Source: a virus. Taken from it: 43,012 bases of DNA. The position numbers and the translations under genes are program-made. The notes under the pieces are model-generated. The model worked only from the letters and a program-made list of their open reading frames with translations, did no database searches and had not been told where the DNA came from. The stretch lies in the IMG/VR virus record IMGVR_UViG_3300031565_000100, positions 1 through 43,012 of that record. One strand, given 5' to 3'. Position 1 is the stretch's first letter; each line of letters begins with the position of its first letter. Positions 8,301 to 15,001 of the stretch are shown here, piece by piece.

Positions 8301-10461
8301 AATAGAACGACGCAAGTATATGGGGGCTATCACAGGCAAGACTTCCATGAAAGATATGACGCTGAAGGAGATGCGTCAGTACGTGGGCCAACTGGAAGCG
8401 GCTGCTGTTGAGGTTGGCATTACTCCTGAGACTCCTGAGATGCCTGAAGATCCCACCGGAGAAATGATTCAGTCCATAGATCAGGCACGTCGTAAACCGA
8501 TCCCGGAAGATATTGAAGAATTAAATAAACCTAAATTGCAACAGTGGTGGGACCAAACAAAGAATATGCTTACTACTGCGTATGATCAGTTCCGTAGGAT
8601 GGAGCGTACTCTCGAATTTCTTGATGGGCATAAGGAAGGTCCAAACTATAACAATATATGGAAACCCATTAAAGCCGCTGAAGAAGCTACCGTTGAAACG
8701 ACCAATAGCGACATAGCCAATTTCATGTCGATCCTGGAGGAAAAAAATATACCTGTTGACCAATGGGTAGGCAAAGCCCAGGATATAGAAGGAGAAACAA
8801 TCTCCGGCAAGAAACGTACCTTCAGGCTTACCCCGGCACAGCGTATCGGTGTTCACACCCTAAAGCAGAATAAGAATGGTCTACGCTATCTGCGACGCGG
8901 CATGGGGTTTTCTGATGTTGATCTCCAGCGTATAGAAGAATCTATGAGTAATCAGGAGAAGGAAGTTGCTGAGTGGTTGCTCGATCAATATGATAAACAG
9001 TTTCCGATCCTGGAAAAGACAGCCAATATTGTAGGTTTAACCGTAGGGAAAGAGATTAGATATGCCCCAATTATACGGAGAGATCTGGATCTTGAATTTC
9101 AACCCGATTTCTTGTCCGAACTTGCCAGTACATTTACTTCCGAAAAGACCGGCCCCGAAGCTGGTATGATCCAGGAACGTAAACCTGGGGCCTATGGAAA
9201 ACTGGAATTGGATGCTTTTGTATCCTATATGTATAATCTAAGCCGGGTTAATAGGTTTATCAACATGGCTCCGGTTGCAGCTAATCTCCAGATAATAATG
9301 CGAAACAAGGAATATAAAGCTACTGTTAATTCAAGGACCGCAGGCCAGGGGACAAGGTTACTCAATACTTTTATAAAGGATTCTGTGCGTGGTACAACTG
9401 GTGAATCATATACTTGGTTTGAGCGTTTTGTTTCTATTTTTAGACGAAACGGCATAGCATACGCTATCGGCTGGAGCATACCGTCAAGTCTCAGGCAGAC
9501 GCTATCAATGTCTAATGCTGTAGCCGTAGACCCACTTATGACTAAATACACGCCTATAAATATAGCGAGGGCTGCTTATCCAAAGGGCTATCAGGCTATG
9601 GAAAAATTTGTCCATGACCGATCTGCTGTAGCCAGGACCAGAAGTTTTGATCGAGATCTGAGAAGAATTTGGAATAAACGGACCATAACAAAACGGCTCA
9701 AAGGCAAGTCATTATCCCCCCCATCCCTGGCCTGGATACGTTGGATGGATCGTCATACTGTCGTAGTGGCCTGGAAATCTCTATATGACACGGCCTTAGA
9801 AAAGGATATGAAAGAACAGGATGCTATAGCATACGCCGATAAGTGGATCGGGCGAACTCAGCCTATGGCAAATCCGAAGGATCTCCCGGCGTTCTACAGG
9901 GGTGGAGTAATGGAACGGCTTGTCACCACATTCCAAAACCAGGTTAATCAAAACTTCAACTTCTATCTGCATGATATAGGTGGGGCATATAGATACGGCA
10001 AGATCAGCCCCGCTATAGTTGCCTATAGAACTATGTTTTCCTGGATCTTACCGGCCATATTATATGGCATGATTGGCCGGGCGAGATTGCCTAAAAAACC
10101 GAGCGAACTTATTATTGATCTTGCAACATATCCACTTGCCGGTGTTGTACTGTTTGGCCGATGGATTCAGGCAGCTATTAAGGGATGGGGGGATAGTGGA
10201 ACTGTTGCAACCATAGCTCCAACAGAAGCACAGAAAACCGTAGCTGCTGCCAGACGGGGCAATCTTTTTGATGTGATAATTCACGCCAGTAAAGCCATTG
10301 GTGCCGCTACTGGAATGCCGACTGCTCAGATGGTTCGCACAGCAGAAGGGGCAGTAGCCCTTGCAAAAGAAGAAACAAAAGATCCCCGTAGGTTGATCTA
10401 TAGTAAATGGGCACTTGAAGAAGGCAAACCAAAAAAGAAAAGAGGATTGTATTATGACTAA
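5365..10461 (+). CDS. Giant polyvalent (probably ejected virion) protein with HExxH metallopeptidase motif, radical SAM domain and LPD-type C-terminus
   Basis: 1698 residues. Domains in order: three short repeats of (L/V)P(P/E)GF(E/V)(L/V)E at residues 8-15, 24-31 and 35-42; a helical region with hydrophobic Gly/Ala segments near 170-195 and 310-335 that could cross or disturb a membrane; a zinc-metallopeptidase-type motif HEIGH at 463-467; a Rossmann-like segment about 585-700 resembling the N-terminal part of B12-binding radical SAM proteins; a complete-looking radical SAM domain about 705-895 with C715, C719 and C722 (CxxxCxxC), a GIES strand and an IMIGLPGED strand; then a long helical C-terminus (about 1075-1620) with GWSIPSSLRQTLSM and IGRTQPMANPKDLPAF, resembling the LPD38-type domain of phage polyvalent proteins. 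Known family behaviour is delivery with the DNA as a multi-effector protein; the substrate here is unknown. Radical SAM in such a protein is the odd feature. Confidence 0.85.
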   Translation: MATSEMNLPPGFELETETETPAEVPEGFEVEPMNLPEGFVLEETPAMPEQEGDVLSQIGGAFMRGWMSLGTAVVDMPKHIVTQVKLPVMATMADEVLGAKDPKQKMTKLQDMRKVEDFFGTVTTELGRAGEWHREGVKAIVDKHPEWETEPPKNFVDLVTSPDKIAVALAESTPILLGAGIFTAAGVPNMAIGLMYAAEGQQAYDQAIQDNASKDDAEAAYHIYGSVSCALEQMQLQGIMKIGKGMFNAVTKRTAQKVAAKGMKSLTMDVIRVAGQEALEEISQAAWQDMTAKIVYDKSIPGGITGTIDRYAQAGLIGGLMGIIPGAGGAAVGKFAVATSDVRGHVLSGVAEEDIAQDPDLADEEKEKRQLIVGNIRTRLVQNVVQQFPKEVTNQATLQEVGDAIAGHLGVEKKINWMWSTRPVFKRMGWHRSRGPKQSEITINAEHPRHINDQKAIKETIIHEIGHIMRPPEVTTKGRRKIHHKAFNQWYENNKGALEQLVEQQEPVAEPVGMDVTPPSIDYSVATTKSALPDRRGGKNLWMRKQHDAASNKGRHLLIQFSSPLLTTEEDPEAKAYFDKLYSTRKGYDRLEDFWEVPGWMGAVANTVPNSDAYVVRDVDEAIQFLAKSGYKKIFFSSLDINKDFIRQIAENFDGEVIVGGYAPAGYFKGIDNVKTYNSIEEMAKVEGYGFKPGIDMSFFAGSSVQARLCMSKGCLHKCAFCTVPKGVTEVTDEMIDSQIEAMADLDAEYVYLDDKTFGQSKNYKKLVGIRKKLQKKNPRFKGFIVQTTAAQMEKFSDEFLQKSGIKYIELGIESYNDPILKKLHKPAREALIDKATEKLRKNSIALIPNIMIGLPGEDATTYRRTLDFIRRNFDIISHLNINNLALYEGTELADVLEAKSTLDVDENTVVKSFHDNPQDHINFSKEVFALGNELLDKPSIIELAEPPAEARVEKPTKDIRRQFLIKGHQIPRQLGMDEIERRKYMGAITGKTSMKDMTLKEMRQYVGQLEAAAVEVGITPETPEMPEDPTGEMIQSIDQARRKPIPEDIEELNKPKLQQWWDQTKNMLTTAYDQFRRMERTLEFLDGHKEGPNYNNIWKPIKAAEEATVETTNSDIANFMSILEEKNIPVDQWVGKAQDIEGETISGKKRTFRLTPAQRIGVHTLKQNKNGLRYLRRGMGFSDVDLQRIEESMSNQEKEVAEWLLDQYDKQFPILEKTANIVGLTVGKEIRYAPIIRRDLDLEFQPDFLSELASTFTSEKTGPEAGMIQERKPGAYGKLELDAFVSYMYNLSRVNRFINMAPVAANLQIIMRNKEYKATVNSRTAGQGTRLLNTFIKDSVRGTTGESYTWFERFVSIFRRNGIAYAIGWSIPSSLRQTLSMSNAVAVDPLMTKYTPINIARAAYPKGYQAMEKFVHDRSAVARTRSFDRDLRRIWNKRTITKRLKGKSLSPPSLAWIRWMDRHTVVVAWKSLYDTALEKDMKEQDAIAYADKWIGRTQPMANPKDLPAFYRGGVMERLVTTFQNQVNQNFNFYLHDIGGAYRYGKISPAIVAYRTMFSWILPAILYGMIGRARLPKKPSELIIDLATYPLAGVVLFGRWIQAAIKGWGDSGTVATIAPTEAQKTVAAARRGNLFDVIIHASKAIGAATGMPTAQMVRTAEGAVALAKEETKDPRRLIYSKWALEEGKPKKKRGLYYD

Positions 10462-10636
10462 AAGAGAGAATGAACAACTTGCTCAGTTACAAACTGATAT
10501 GTGTTGGGTCAAGAAGATCCTCGGCAATCACCTGCAACATCACCAGAAGTTAAATATAGCCCTTTTAGTCGTGGCTCTCTCCGCTGTTGGGGGTCTTGTC
10601 GTCAACATCCTCGTTGTTTATACCAGATCCCGCTAA
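10454..10636 (+). CDS. Holin-like (XhlA-type topology) small membrane protein
   Basis: 60 residues. Start ATG at 10454 is chosen because AGAGGA (10441-10446) is seven bases upstream; a longer reading from 10415 would lie wholly inside the polyvalent gene. An N-terminal amphipathic helix (ENEQLAQLQTDMCWVKKIL) is followed by one C-terminal hydrophobic span, LNIALLVVALSAVGGLVVNI, and a short basic tail. This arrangement matches XhlA-like holin accessory proteins. It is the last rightward gene and overlaps the 3' end of the oppositely oriented gene by 72 bases. No endolysin is seen next to it. Confidence 0.55.
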   Translation: MTKRENEQLAQLQTDMCWVKKILGNHLQHHQKLNIALLVVALSAVGGLVVNILVVYTRSR

Positions 10637-10918
10637 AAGTATCCTGGCTACTTTAGATGATACAGGCGTACCCATTTCCCAATGTAATGTAGAGTTCCAG
10701 GATTTCTCAGTCTTACTTAATTTTTGACGCATTATAATAGTTTCTATGGCATCTTTTATAAATTCAATAGGTATAAGAGTAAATGCACCTTTATATTCCA
10801 ATAATATTGGTGCAGGATTAGAACATATTTCATCAGTTGCCCGCACACAGAATTTTGGTTGGATGCTTTTGCTTATGCCTTGTGAAATAGCTTTTCGATA
10901 ATAGAATTGTCCGATCAT
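10565..10918 (-). CDS. Hypothetical protein, last gene of the leftward operon
   Basis: 117 residues, ATGA-coupled to the gene upstream on the same strand. Composition is soluble and mixed; the C-terminal half is polar (RQKLSKTEKSWNSTLHWEMG then acidic DVDDKTPNSGESHD). No domain recognised. Its 3' end overlaps the holin-like gene on the opposite strand by 72 bases, so the leftward and rightward transcripts converge and are mutually antisense here. Could have regulatory significance, but function unknown. Confidence 0.5.
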   Translation of the reverse strand: MIGQFYYRKAISQGISKSIQPKFCVRATDEICSNPAPILLEYKGAFTLIPIEFIKDAIETIIMRQKLSKTEKSWNSTLHWEMGTPVSSKVARILLAGSGINNEDVDDKTPNSGESHD

Positions 10919-11136
10919 TCATTTACCTCTTTTAGAAATTCTGTAACCCATTCTTCAGTAGTAAAGGGGTGACATCCACGCAATTCAACTTTAAGTTTTA
11001 TTATACGTTGGCTATAACTTGCCTTACCTGTATCGGCCCATCTTCTAAGAGAATAATAGCTAACCCTTTTCCCGGTTAGTTTTAGGATTAACCGAGGGGC
11101 ATCTTTGAGTTTTATGAAGTCTTTGTAAGGTTTCAT
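10915..11136 (-). CDS. Putative small DNA-binding protein (excisionase / HTH-like)
   Basis: 73 residues from ATG at 11136; a longer reading to 11280 is a shadow of the neighbouring gene. The middle reads LILKLTGKRVSYYSLRRWADTGKAS, a pattern of two helices with an RRWADTG turn like MerR/excisionase-type winged helices that recognise DNA. It ends ATGA-coupled to the next gene. The GGAG upstream is about 15 bases away, so the exact start is uncertain, and it overlaps the 3' end of the upstream gene by 77 bases. A regulatory role is tentative. Confidence 0.45.
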   Translation of the reverse strand: MKPYKDFIKLKDAPRLILKLTGKRVSYYSLRRWADTGKASYSQRIIKLKVELRGCHPFTTEEWVTEFLKEVNE

Positions 11137-11449
11137 AGCGAATAGGATTGTCTCCAGAATAAAGATTGTTTGGTTTATTGCCAACCCAATTTTCCCAGGG
11201 TATATCCTTAAGAACATCGGTAACAAGACTGTTCCTCGTCCATCCAGAATACCACACACCAACATCCCAGGTTTTTCCAAATCGAGAAGTTACACGGACG
11301 ATCCAGCCTGGGGAAAATTTTCCTGGTATAGCCGGAACAAACCCACCAAGATGTTCTATCGGCTGACCTTCCCGGATAGCCCGGCGTATACACGGCCTTG
11401 GCCCATGTTCCTCGATCCAGTTTATTAACTGTTTGCGTGTACGGATCAT
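11060..11449 (-). CDS. Hypothetical phage protein
   Basis: 129 residues from ATG at 11449, chosen because this ATG overlaps the stop of the upstream small gene (ATGA); an ATG four codons earlier at 11461 has no better ribosome site. The protein is basic and Trp/Pro/Gly-rich (GPRPCIRRAIREGQPIEHLG, IPWENWVGNKPNNLYSGD). The segment WENWxGxxPxNxLYxGDxP is of a type I associate with small phage accessory proteins of unknown role. No catalytic motif. Function not assigned. Confidence 0.55.
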   Translation of the reverse strand: MIRTRKQLINWIEEHGPRPCIRRAIREGQPIEHLGGFVPAIPGKFSPGWIVRVTSRFGKTWDVGVWYSGWTRNSLVTDVLKDIPWENWVGNKPNNLYSGDNPIRYETLQRLHKTQRCPSVNPKTNREKG

Positions 11450-11574
11450 TTCTTCACCCAATAATTATATACTACGATACTCAATATAAGTACACACTCA
11501 ATACCAAGTACCCACCATATTTTACCAGAGTGGAAAAAATTACACCACCAACATCCATCACAATAATGTAACAT
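11446..11574 (-). CDS. Small Cys/Trp-rich single-span membrane protein
   Basis: 42 residues. N-terminus MLHYCDGCWWCNFFHSGK contains three closely spaced cysteines (CxxCxxC); then one hydrophobic helix WWVLGIECVLILSIVVYNYW and a KK end. AAAGGA lies eight bases before the ATG and the stop overlaps the next start (ATGA), which supports that it is real despite its size. Could be a holin, pinholin or regulator; nothing in the sequence decides. Confidence 0.5.
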   Translation of the reverse strand: MLHYCDGCWWCNFFHSGKIWWVLGIECVLILSIVVYNYWVKK

Positions 11575-11586
11575 TAGTTTTCCTTT

Positions 11587-11820
11587 CTATTCATTCCACA
11601 AAAAATGGCCTATTACTATTCCCCACATGACGTGGGTAAACAATATCCAGCTGCCAAAATACCATACAGCAGACATAGTTAAAATCATTATAACTTTATC
11701 AACTGCTTTTGGGAATAGCCCTTGAATACGCTGTGATATTGTTGGTTGCTTTTTATAAACTAAGTATAGGTCGTAGATTCCCATTAGAATCAATGCTATA
11801 AATAGAATTATGTTAATCAC
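11587..11820 (-). CDS. Two-span membrane protein, GTG start, holin-like topology
   Basis: 77 residues. GTG at 11820 is preferred because AAAGGCGG lies directly upstream; an ATG at 11850 would overlap the previous gene. First hydrophobic span INIILFIALILMGIYDLYLV, then a basic linker (YKKQPTISQRIQGLFPKAVDK), then a second long hydrophobic region VIMILTMSAVWYFGSWILF continuing to HFLW. Two hydrophobic segments with a charged loop fit a class II holin, but lysis enzymes are not adjacent. Membership in the membrane-protein cluster at 11.4-12.5 kb is clear. Confidence 0.55.
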   Translation of the reverse strand: MINIILFIALILMGIYDLYLVYKKQPTISQRIQGLFPKAVDKVIMILTMSAVWYFGSWILFTHVMWGIVIGHFLWNE

Positions 11821-11839
11821 TTGACACCGCCTTTCTGTT

Positions 11840-11992
11840 CTAAACACCATACGGGTCTATGGCGTCAGGCCCGATTGGATGGAAAGACCTGCCGACACAT
11901 TCTTGCTTCTGCAATGCCTGTATCTCCGCAAGTTGTTTTTTTAACGACCTAACCTGCCGCCTTAACTTCTTAATCGCTTCTTTCTCGTTCAT
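11840..11992 (-). CDS. Small coiled-coil protein
   Basis: 50 residues, ATGA-coupled to the membrane-lipoprotein-like gene upstream. Residues 1-30 form a charged heptad-like helix (MNEKEAIKKLRRQVRSLKKQ then LAEIQALQKQE), followed by a Pro/Gly-rich tail (GRSFHPIGPDAIDPYGV). A short coiled coil next to membrane proteins resembles spanin-like or holin-antagonist partners, but there is no signal sequence. Function unknown. Confidence 0.5.
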   Translation of the reverse strand: MNEKEAIKKLRRQVRSLKKQLAEIQALQKQECVGRSFHPIGPDAIDPYGV

Positions 11993-12513
11993 AAATTACC
12001 ACCTTCCTTAATCTTCTTAACTATAGCCTGGGTTTCGGGAGATTGGACTTTGGATAAAAGTCTATTGGCCTTCTGTCGTTCTACAACTAATACTCCTTCA
12101 TCTTTAACATTCTGCACCCCAGTTATAATCTGGAGTAATGCCTTCCGATTGAGGTATATGGTCAGAGCCGGTAGGCCAATGGCACAAGCTCCAGTGATCC
12201 AGGCTACCCAAGTTCCATATCGGGTAATCCATAAGGTAATACCCAGGACCACTAAACAGGCGGCAGCAAATTTAATGCCCTTTAGATGTCCATTAAAAAA
12301 AGCGTAAGCTCCACCGCCTATACCAAGTATAGCCAGGGTAACTAACCAATCGGTTTTCATCACTGTCCGATATAGAACTTGTGTCGGCGTAATCGGTTCA
12401 ATAATTGGACCAGGATCAGTGTGAATTAGACTACAGCCAGCCGGAAGTGTAACCAGAACAATAAATAATATAACCAACAATATTAAGATAAAAGTAGTTA
12501 TAGCTATTTTCAT
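11989..12513 (-). CDS. Membrane protein with lipobox-like N-terminus
   Basis: 174 residues. Residues 5-22 are hydrophobic and followed by LPAGC at 23-27, a plausible signal peptidase II lipobox. Then come a Pro-rich linker (DPGPIIEPITPTQV), about three further hydrophobic spans near residues 55-70, 78-95 and 103-120, and a charged helical C-terminus (VVERQKANRLLSKVQSPETQ). Starts with ATG at 12513, overlapping the end of the next upstream gene. It may be a lysis or superinfection-exclusion membrane protein; context (membrane cluster) supports only membrane location. Confidence 0.55.
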   Translation of the reverse strand: MKIAITTFILILLVILFIVLVTLPAGCSLIHTDPGPIIEPITPTQVLYRTVMKTDWLVTLAILGIGGGAYAFFNGHLKGIKFAAACLVVLGITLWITRYGTWVAWITGACAIGLPALTIYLNRKALLQIITGVQNVKDEGVLVVERQKANRLLSKVQSPETQAIVKKIKEGGNL

Positions 12514-12683
12514 AATTTAACTCCTAACTTAAACAGTACAGATTTTGCTCGTTTGCCTTTATCTTCACTTACTTTATCAGGATAACTTTCTTCAGAGGCA
12601 TAAAACTGTAAAACTTCTATGACCCTGGTAATGTCGATCTTCTGTAATTTTTTATTCAAAATGATGAATCGTGTTTTTTCCAT
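12510..12683 (-). CDS. Small hypothetical protein
   Basis: 57 residues from ATG at 12683, which overlaps the stop of the primase-helicase gene (TAATG); a longer reading would start inside that gene. Sequence is basic and helical (MEKTRFIILNKKLQKIDITR, VIEVLQFYASEESYPDKVSE). No recognised domain. Translational coupling to the primase-helicase suggests co-expression with replication functions. Confidence 0.5.
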   Translation of the reverse strand: MEKTRFIILNKKLQKIDITRVIEVLQFYASEESYPDKVSEDKGKRAKSVLFKLGVKL

Positions 12684-14929
12684 TATGGTTTTCCTAAAAA
12701 GTCCTTGTAAACCCATGCTCTTATTCTAAGGCCGTTATAAATAGGAACAGATCTATCTTGCCTTGTAGAAACATCCATAGAAATATCGGGCAATACACAC
12801 ATAAGCTTCTGGCAGAACTGAGCCTGGAAACCTGGATGCAGCCCATGTATACCACACCATCCCCTCCATGCTTCATAGAGGTCATTAACATCTGCCGTAC
12901 CATTGCCTATCTCACAACATTCATTTATGAATGAAGAAGCCGGAGTAGTAACAGCCCTAAACTCATTTATAATAGGTTCCGATGATGTTGGTATGATCAA
13001 ATCTTTTTCTTCTCTGAGATCTCGTAAGCCATCTAAGGCCCACATACATATTCCTTGGGCCTCGGCTTGAATTTTACGTTTTAGGCTTCTATCCTCTCGG
13101 CCCACATAAGAATTTGGAAAGTGCAAAAGGGCAAGCCGTGATTCAAGAGCCTGGGCATGATCAGGCAAAGATGGTAGCACGTTGACAGCTATAGTGAATC
13201 GGCATTTTAACTGGATATTTGGGAGTGCGGCCAGGCATTTTCTATTTATACTAACCGGATCTCTACCAGTTATGGCTAAGATTCTTTCCAATGCCTGTCC
13301 CGCGTCCACACGCCTTGAAATTCTGGCATCGCTAAGGAGTGCGGCCAGCTTACCTATAAGTGGTTGTAGCCCAAAGGGACCACAGATTTCGGCAAAGCTT
13401 ATGGAAGCGACTTGTTCAGACCCAAGCATAGCTGTCAGGGCCGATATAACAGTCCCTTTACCTGAACGTGGTCGACCCACAAACACCATTAGCCTTTCCA
13501 AACCCATATCAGGTACGAGGTTATACCCAAACCACTGTTGAAGAAGTCTTATGCGTTCTGGATCTTTGTTGAAAACGTCGTTAAGAAAATTTAACCATAC
13601 TTCAGGCTTCTTGGCCTTTTCCCAGGGATAAGGCAAAGCCGTAAAACTAAAGTATTTTGGGGTTGGGGGCTTTAGGATATTGTGGTTACATTCCAATATA
13701 CCATTTTCAAATACTATAAGATCAACCGGATCAAAGTTTTCTTTATCATCAAGCCATACCGGAGGATCTTCTCCTATCGGACACCATTGACAACAGGCAT
13801 CCAATATGTCACTTACTTTGGAACGAGTGGGTTTATATGGAGTTATGGTAATGCCGCCTTTTGCGTCTGTCCTTGGATATTTTTTATCTTCAAGAAACCT
13901 GTATACATCACCCCGCACTCGTTCAATGAGAAGCTGAATGTATTTATTGCCGTTGTATTCTACCCACTGGCCTTTCCAATTTCGTAGCATACATTGGTCA
14001 ATAAGATTATACTTGTTCTTTAGATATACTTTAGCAATATCAGCAGCTACGTCACTTGGCAAAATATCGGGATCTATCTCCGTGTCACTGTGTTGGTCCA
14101 CGTATTTGAGAAGGGTTTCGAGTTTAAGCTCCCCTCTATTTTTCCAGTCCCGAAGATCCTTAAAACCTTCCAGTGGTAGTATCTTATTAACTTTTGGACA
14201 AACGGATTTGAGCGTTTGGAAAGCTGCCTCCATTCCTTCCTTGCCTGCACCGGAATCATTTTCTCCAACAACAATAATGTTTCTACCGGCACATACTTTC
14301 GCCAGAAGATCCATTTTACCCTGTGCAGAGGGTCTGCCTACAGCAACAAAACCCATTTCCATAGCAGCAATAACATCCGAGTGACCCTCGACCACAATGA
14401 CCGGATATTCTGATACTGGCAGCAATCCTCTTGTGGTGTTAGCCATTGACCGGGCTTGATCGAGAATATGGAGAAACCCCGCTGCCCCAGGTATGGGTTT
14501 GACTGATCCATCTCGAACTTTGGTACATAATACGGCGGCGGGATTTCCTGGAGATTCACTTGATACCATGCAGTATTTAATCCTTTGACAAATAGGACAT
14601 GGCCGATCCTTAGTTGTTCTGGTCCAGTTATGTTTTCCTGGGGCATAACGCTTTTCTCCTCTTTCATAATTTTGGTTTAGGTAATAGGCAAGACCCCGGT
14701 TAGAACCTGTTTCCATGAACTTTTTGCCGTCTATGCCGCGATAAACAATTCCTATAATCTTGCCTTTTTCATCGCGTTCTGCAAATGCCCAAGACTGATA
14801 ACGCGGGCAGAAGCCGACACCTAATTTATCAATATAAATGGGATCAAGCTGGAGATCTTTCGCCAATACATCCAACATAGCCGATGAAACATTGGTGCAG
14901 TAAGTCTCAAAAAGTAAGGCTAAGTCCAT
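12683..14929 (-). CDS. Bifunctional primase-helicase (TOPRIM-like plus SF3 helicase)
   Basis: 748 residues from ATG at 14929; GGAG stands eight bases upstream, whereas an earlier ATG at 14992 lies in hairpin-rich leader sequence. Residues 36-65 have the GVGFCPRYQSWAFAERDEKG type of motif found in phage primases. C111, C114, C120 and C135 could bind zinc. The TOPRIM-like fold shows VVEGHSD (E181) and VVGENDSGAG (222-229). The C-terminal half is a superfamily 3 / poxvirus D5-like helicase: Walker A GRPRSGKGT at 485-493, Walker B-like LLSDA near 531-535, motif C-like AVNVLPSLPD at 581-590 and Arg 598. It would prime and unwind DNA at the fork with the split polymerase and RecA-like ATPase encoded upstream. 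A hairpin with a short T-run precedes it and may reduce its expression. Confidence 0.85.
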   Translation of the reverse strand: MDLALLFETYCTNVSSAMLDVLAKDLQLDPIYIDKLGVGFCPRYQSWAFAERDEKGKIIGIVYRGIDGKKFMETGSNRGLAYYLNQNYERGEKRYAPGKHNWTRTTKDRPCPICQRIKYCMVSSESPGNPAAVLCTKVRDGSVKPIPGAAGFLHILDQARSMANTTRGLLPVSEYPVIVVEGHSDVIAAMEMGFVAVGRPSAQGKMDLLAKVCAGRNIIVVGENDSGAGKEGMEAAFQTLKSVCPKVNKILPLEGFKDLRDWKNRGELKLETLLKYVDQHSDTEIDPDILPSDVAADIAKVYLKNKYNLIDQCMLRNWKGQWVEYNGNKYIQLLIERVRGDVYRFLEDKKYPRTDAKGGITITPYKPTRSKVSDILDACCQWCPIGEDPPVWLDDKENFDPVDLIVFENGILECNHNILKPPTPKYFSFTALPYPWEKAKKPEVWLNFLNDVFNKDPERIRLLQQWFGYNLVPDMGLERLMVFVGRPRSGKGTVISALTAMLGSEQVASISFAEICGPFGLQPLIGKLAALLSDARISRRVDAGQALERILAITGRDPVSINRKCLAALPNIQLKCRFTIAVNVLPSLPDHAQALESRLALLHFPNSYVGREDRSLKRKIQAEAQGICMWALDGLRDLREEKDLIIPTSSEPIINEFRAVTTPASSFINECCEIGNGTADVNDLYEAWRGWCGIHGLHPGFQAQFCQKLMCVLPDISMDVSTRQDRSVPIYNGLRIRAWVYKDFLGKP

Positions 14930-14945
14930 ACAAATATCTCCAAAA

Positions 14946-14975
14946 GGCCGGTAGCGGCTGGTCCCACTACCGGCC
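14946..14975 (-). terminator. Terminator-like hairpin before the primase-helicase gene
   Basis: Perfect 9-bp inverted repeat GGCCGGTAG (14946-14954) and CTACCGGCC (14967-14975). Read on the minus strand it is followed by TTTTGGAG, so a T4 run directly precedes the primase ribosome site. A second palindrome TGCCCGCGGGCA (14980-14991) lies just upstream. The pair could act as a leaky terminator or processing site, giving more transcript for the upstream ssDNA-binding-like gene than for the primase. Confidence 0.45.
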
Positions 14976-15001
14976 ATAATGCCCGCGGGCACAAGGGACT
15001 G

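Noticed and set aside
5365-10461. Radical SAM part as a separate downstream gene
   Set aside because: No stop separates it from the HEIGH region or C-terminal part, and no ribosome site precedes the domain.
11137-11280. Extended N-terminus for the HTH-like gene
   Set aside because: It lies wholly inside the coding sequence of the 11060-11449 gene; the ATG at 11136 is the sensible start.
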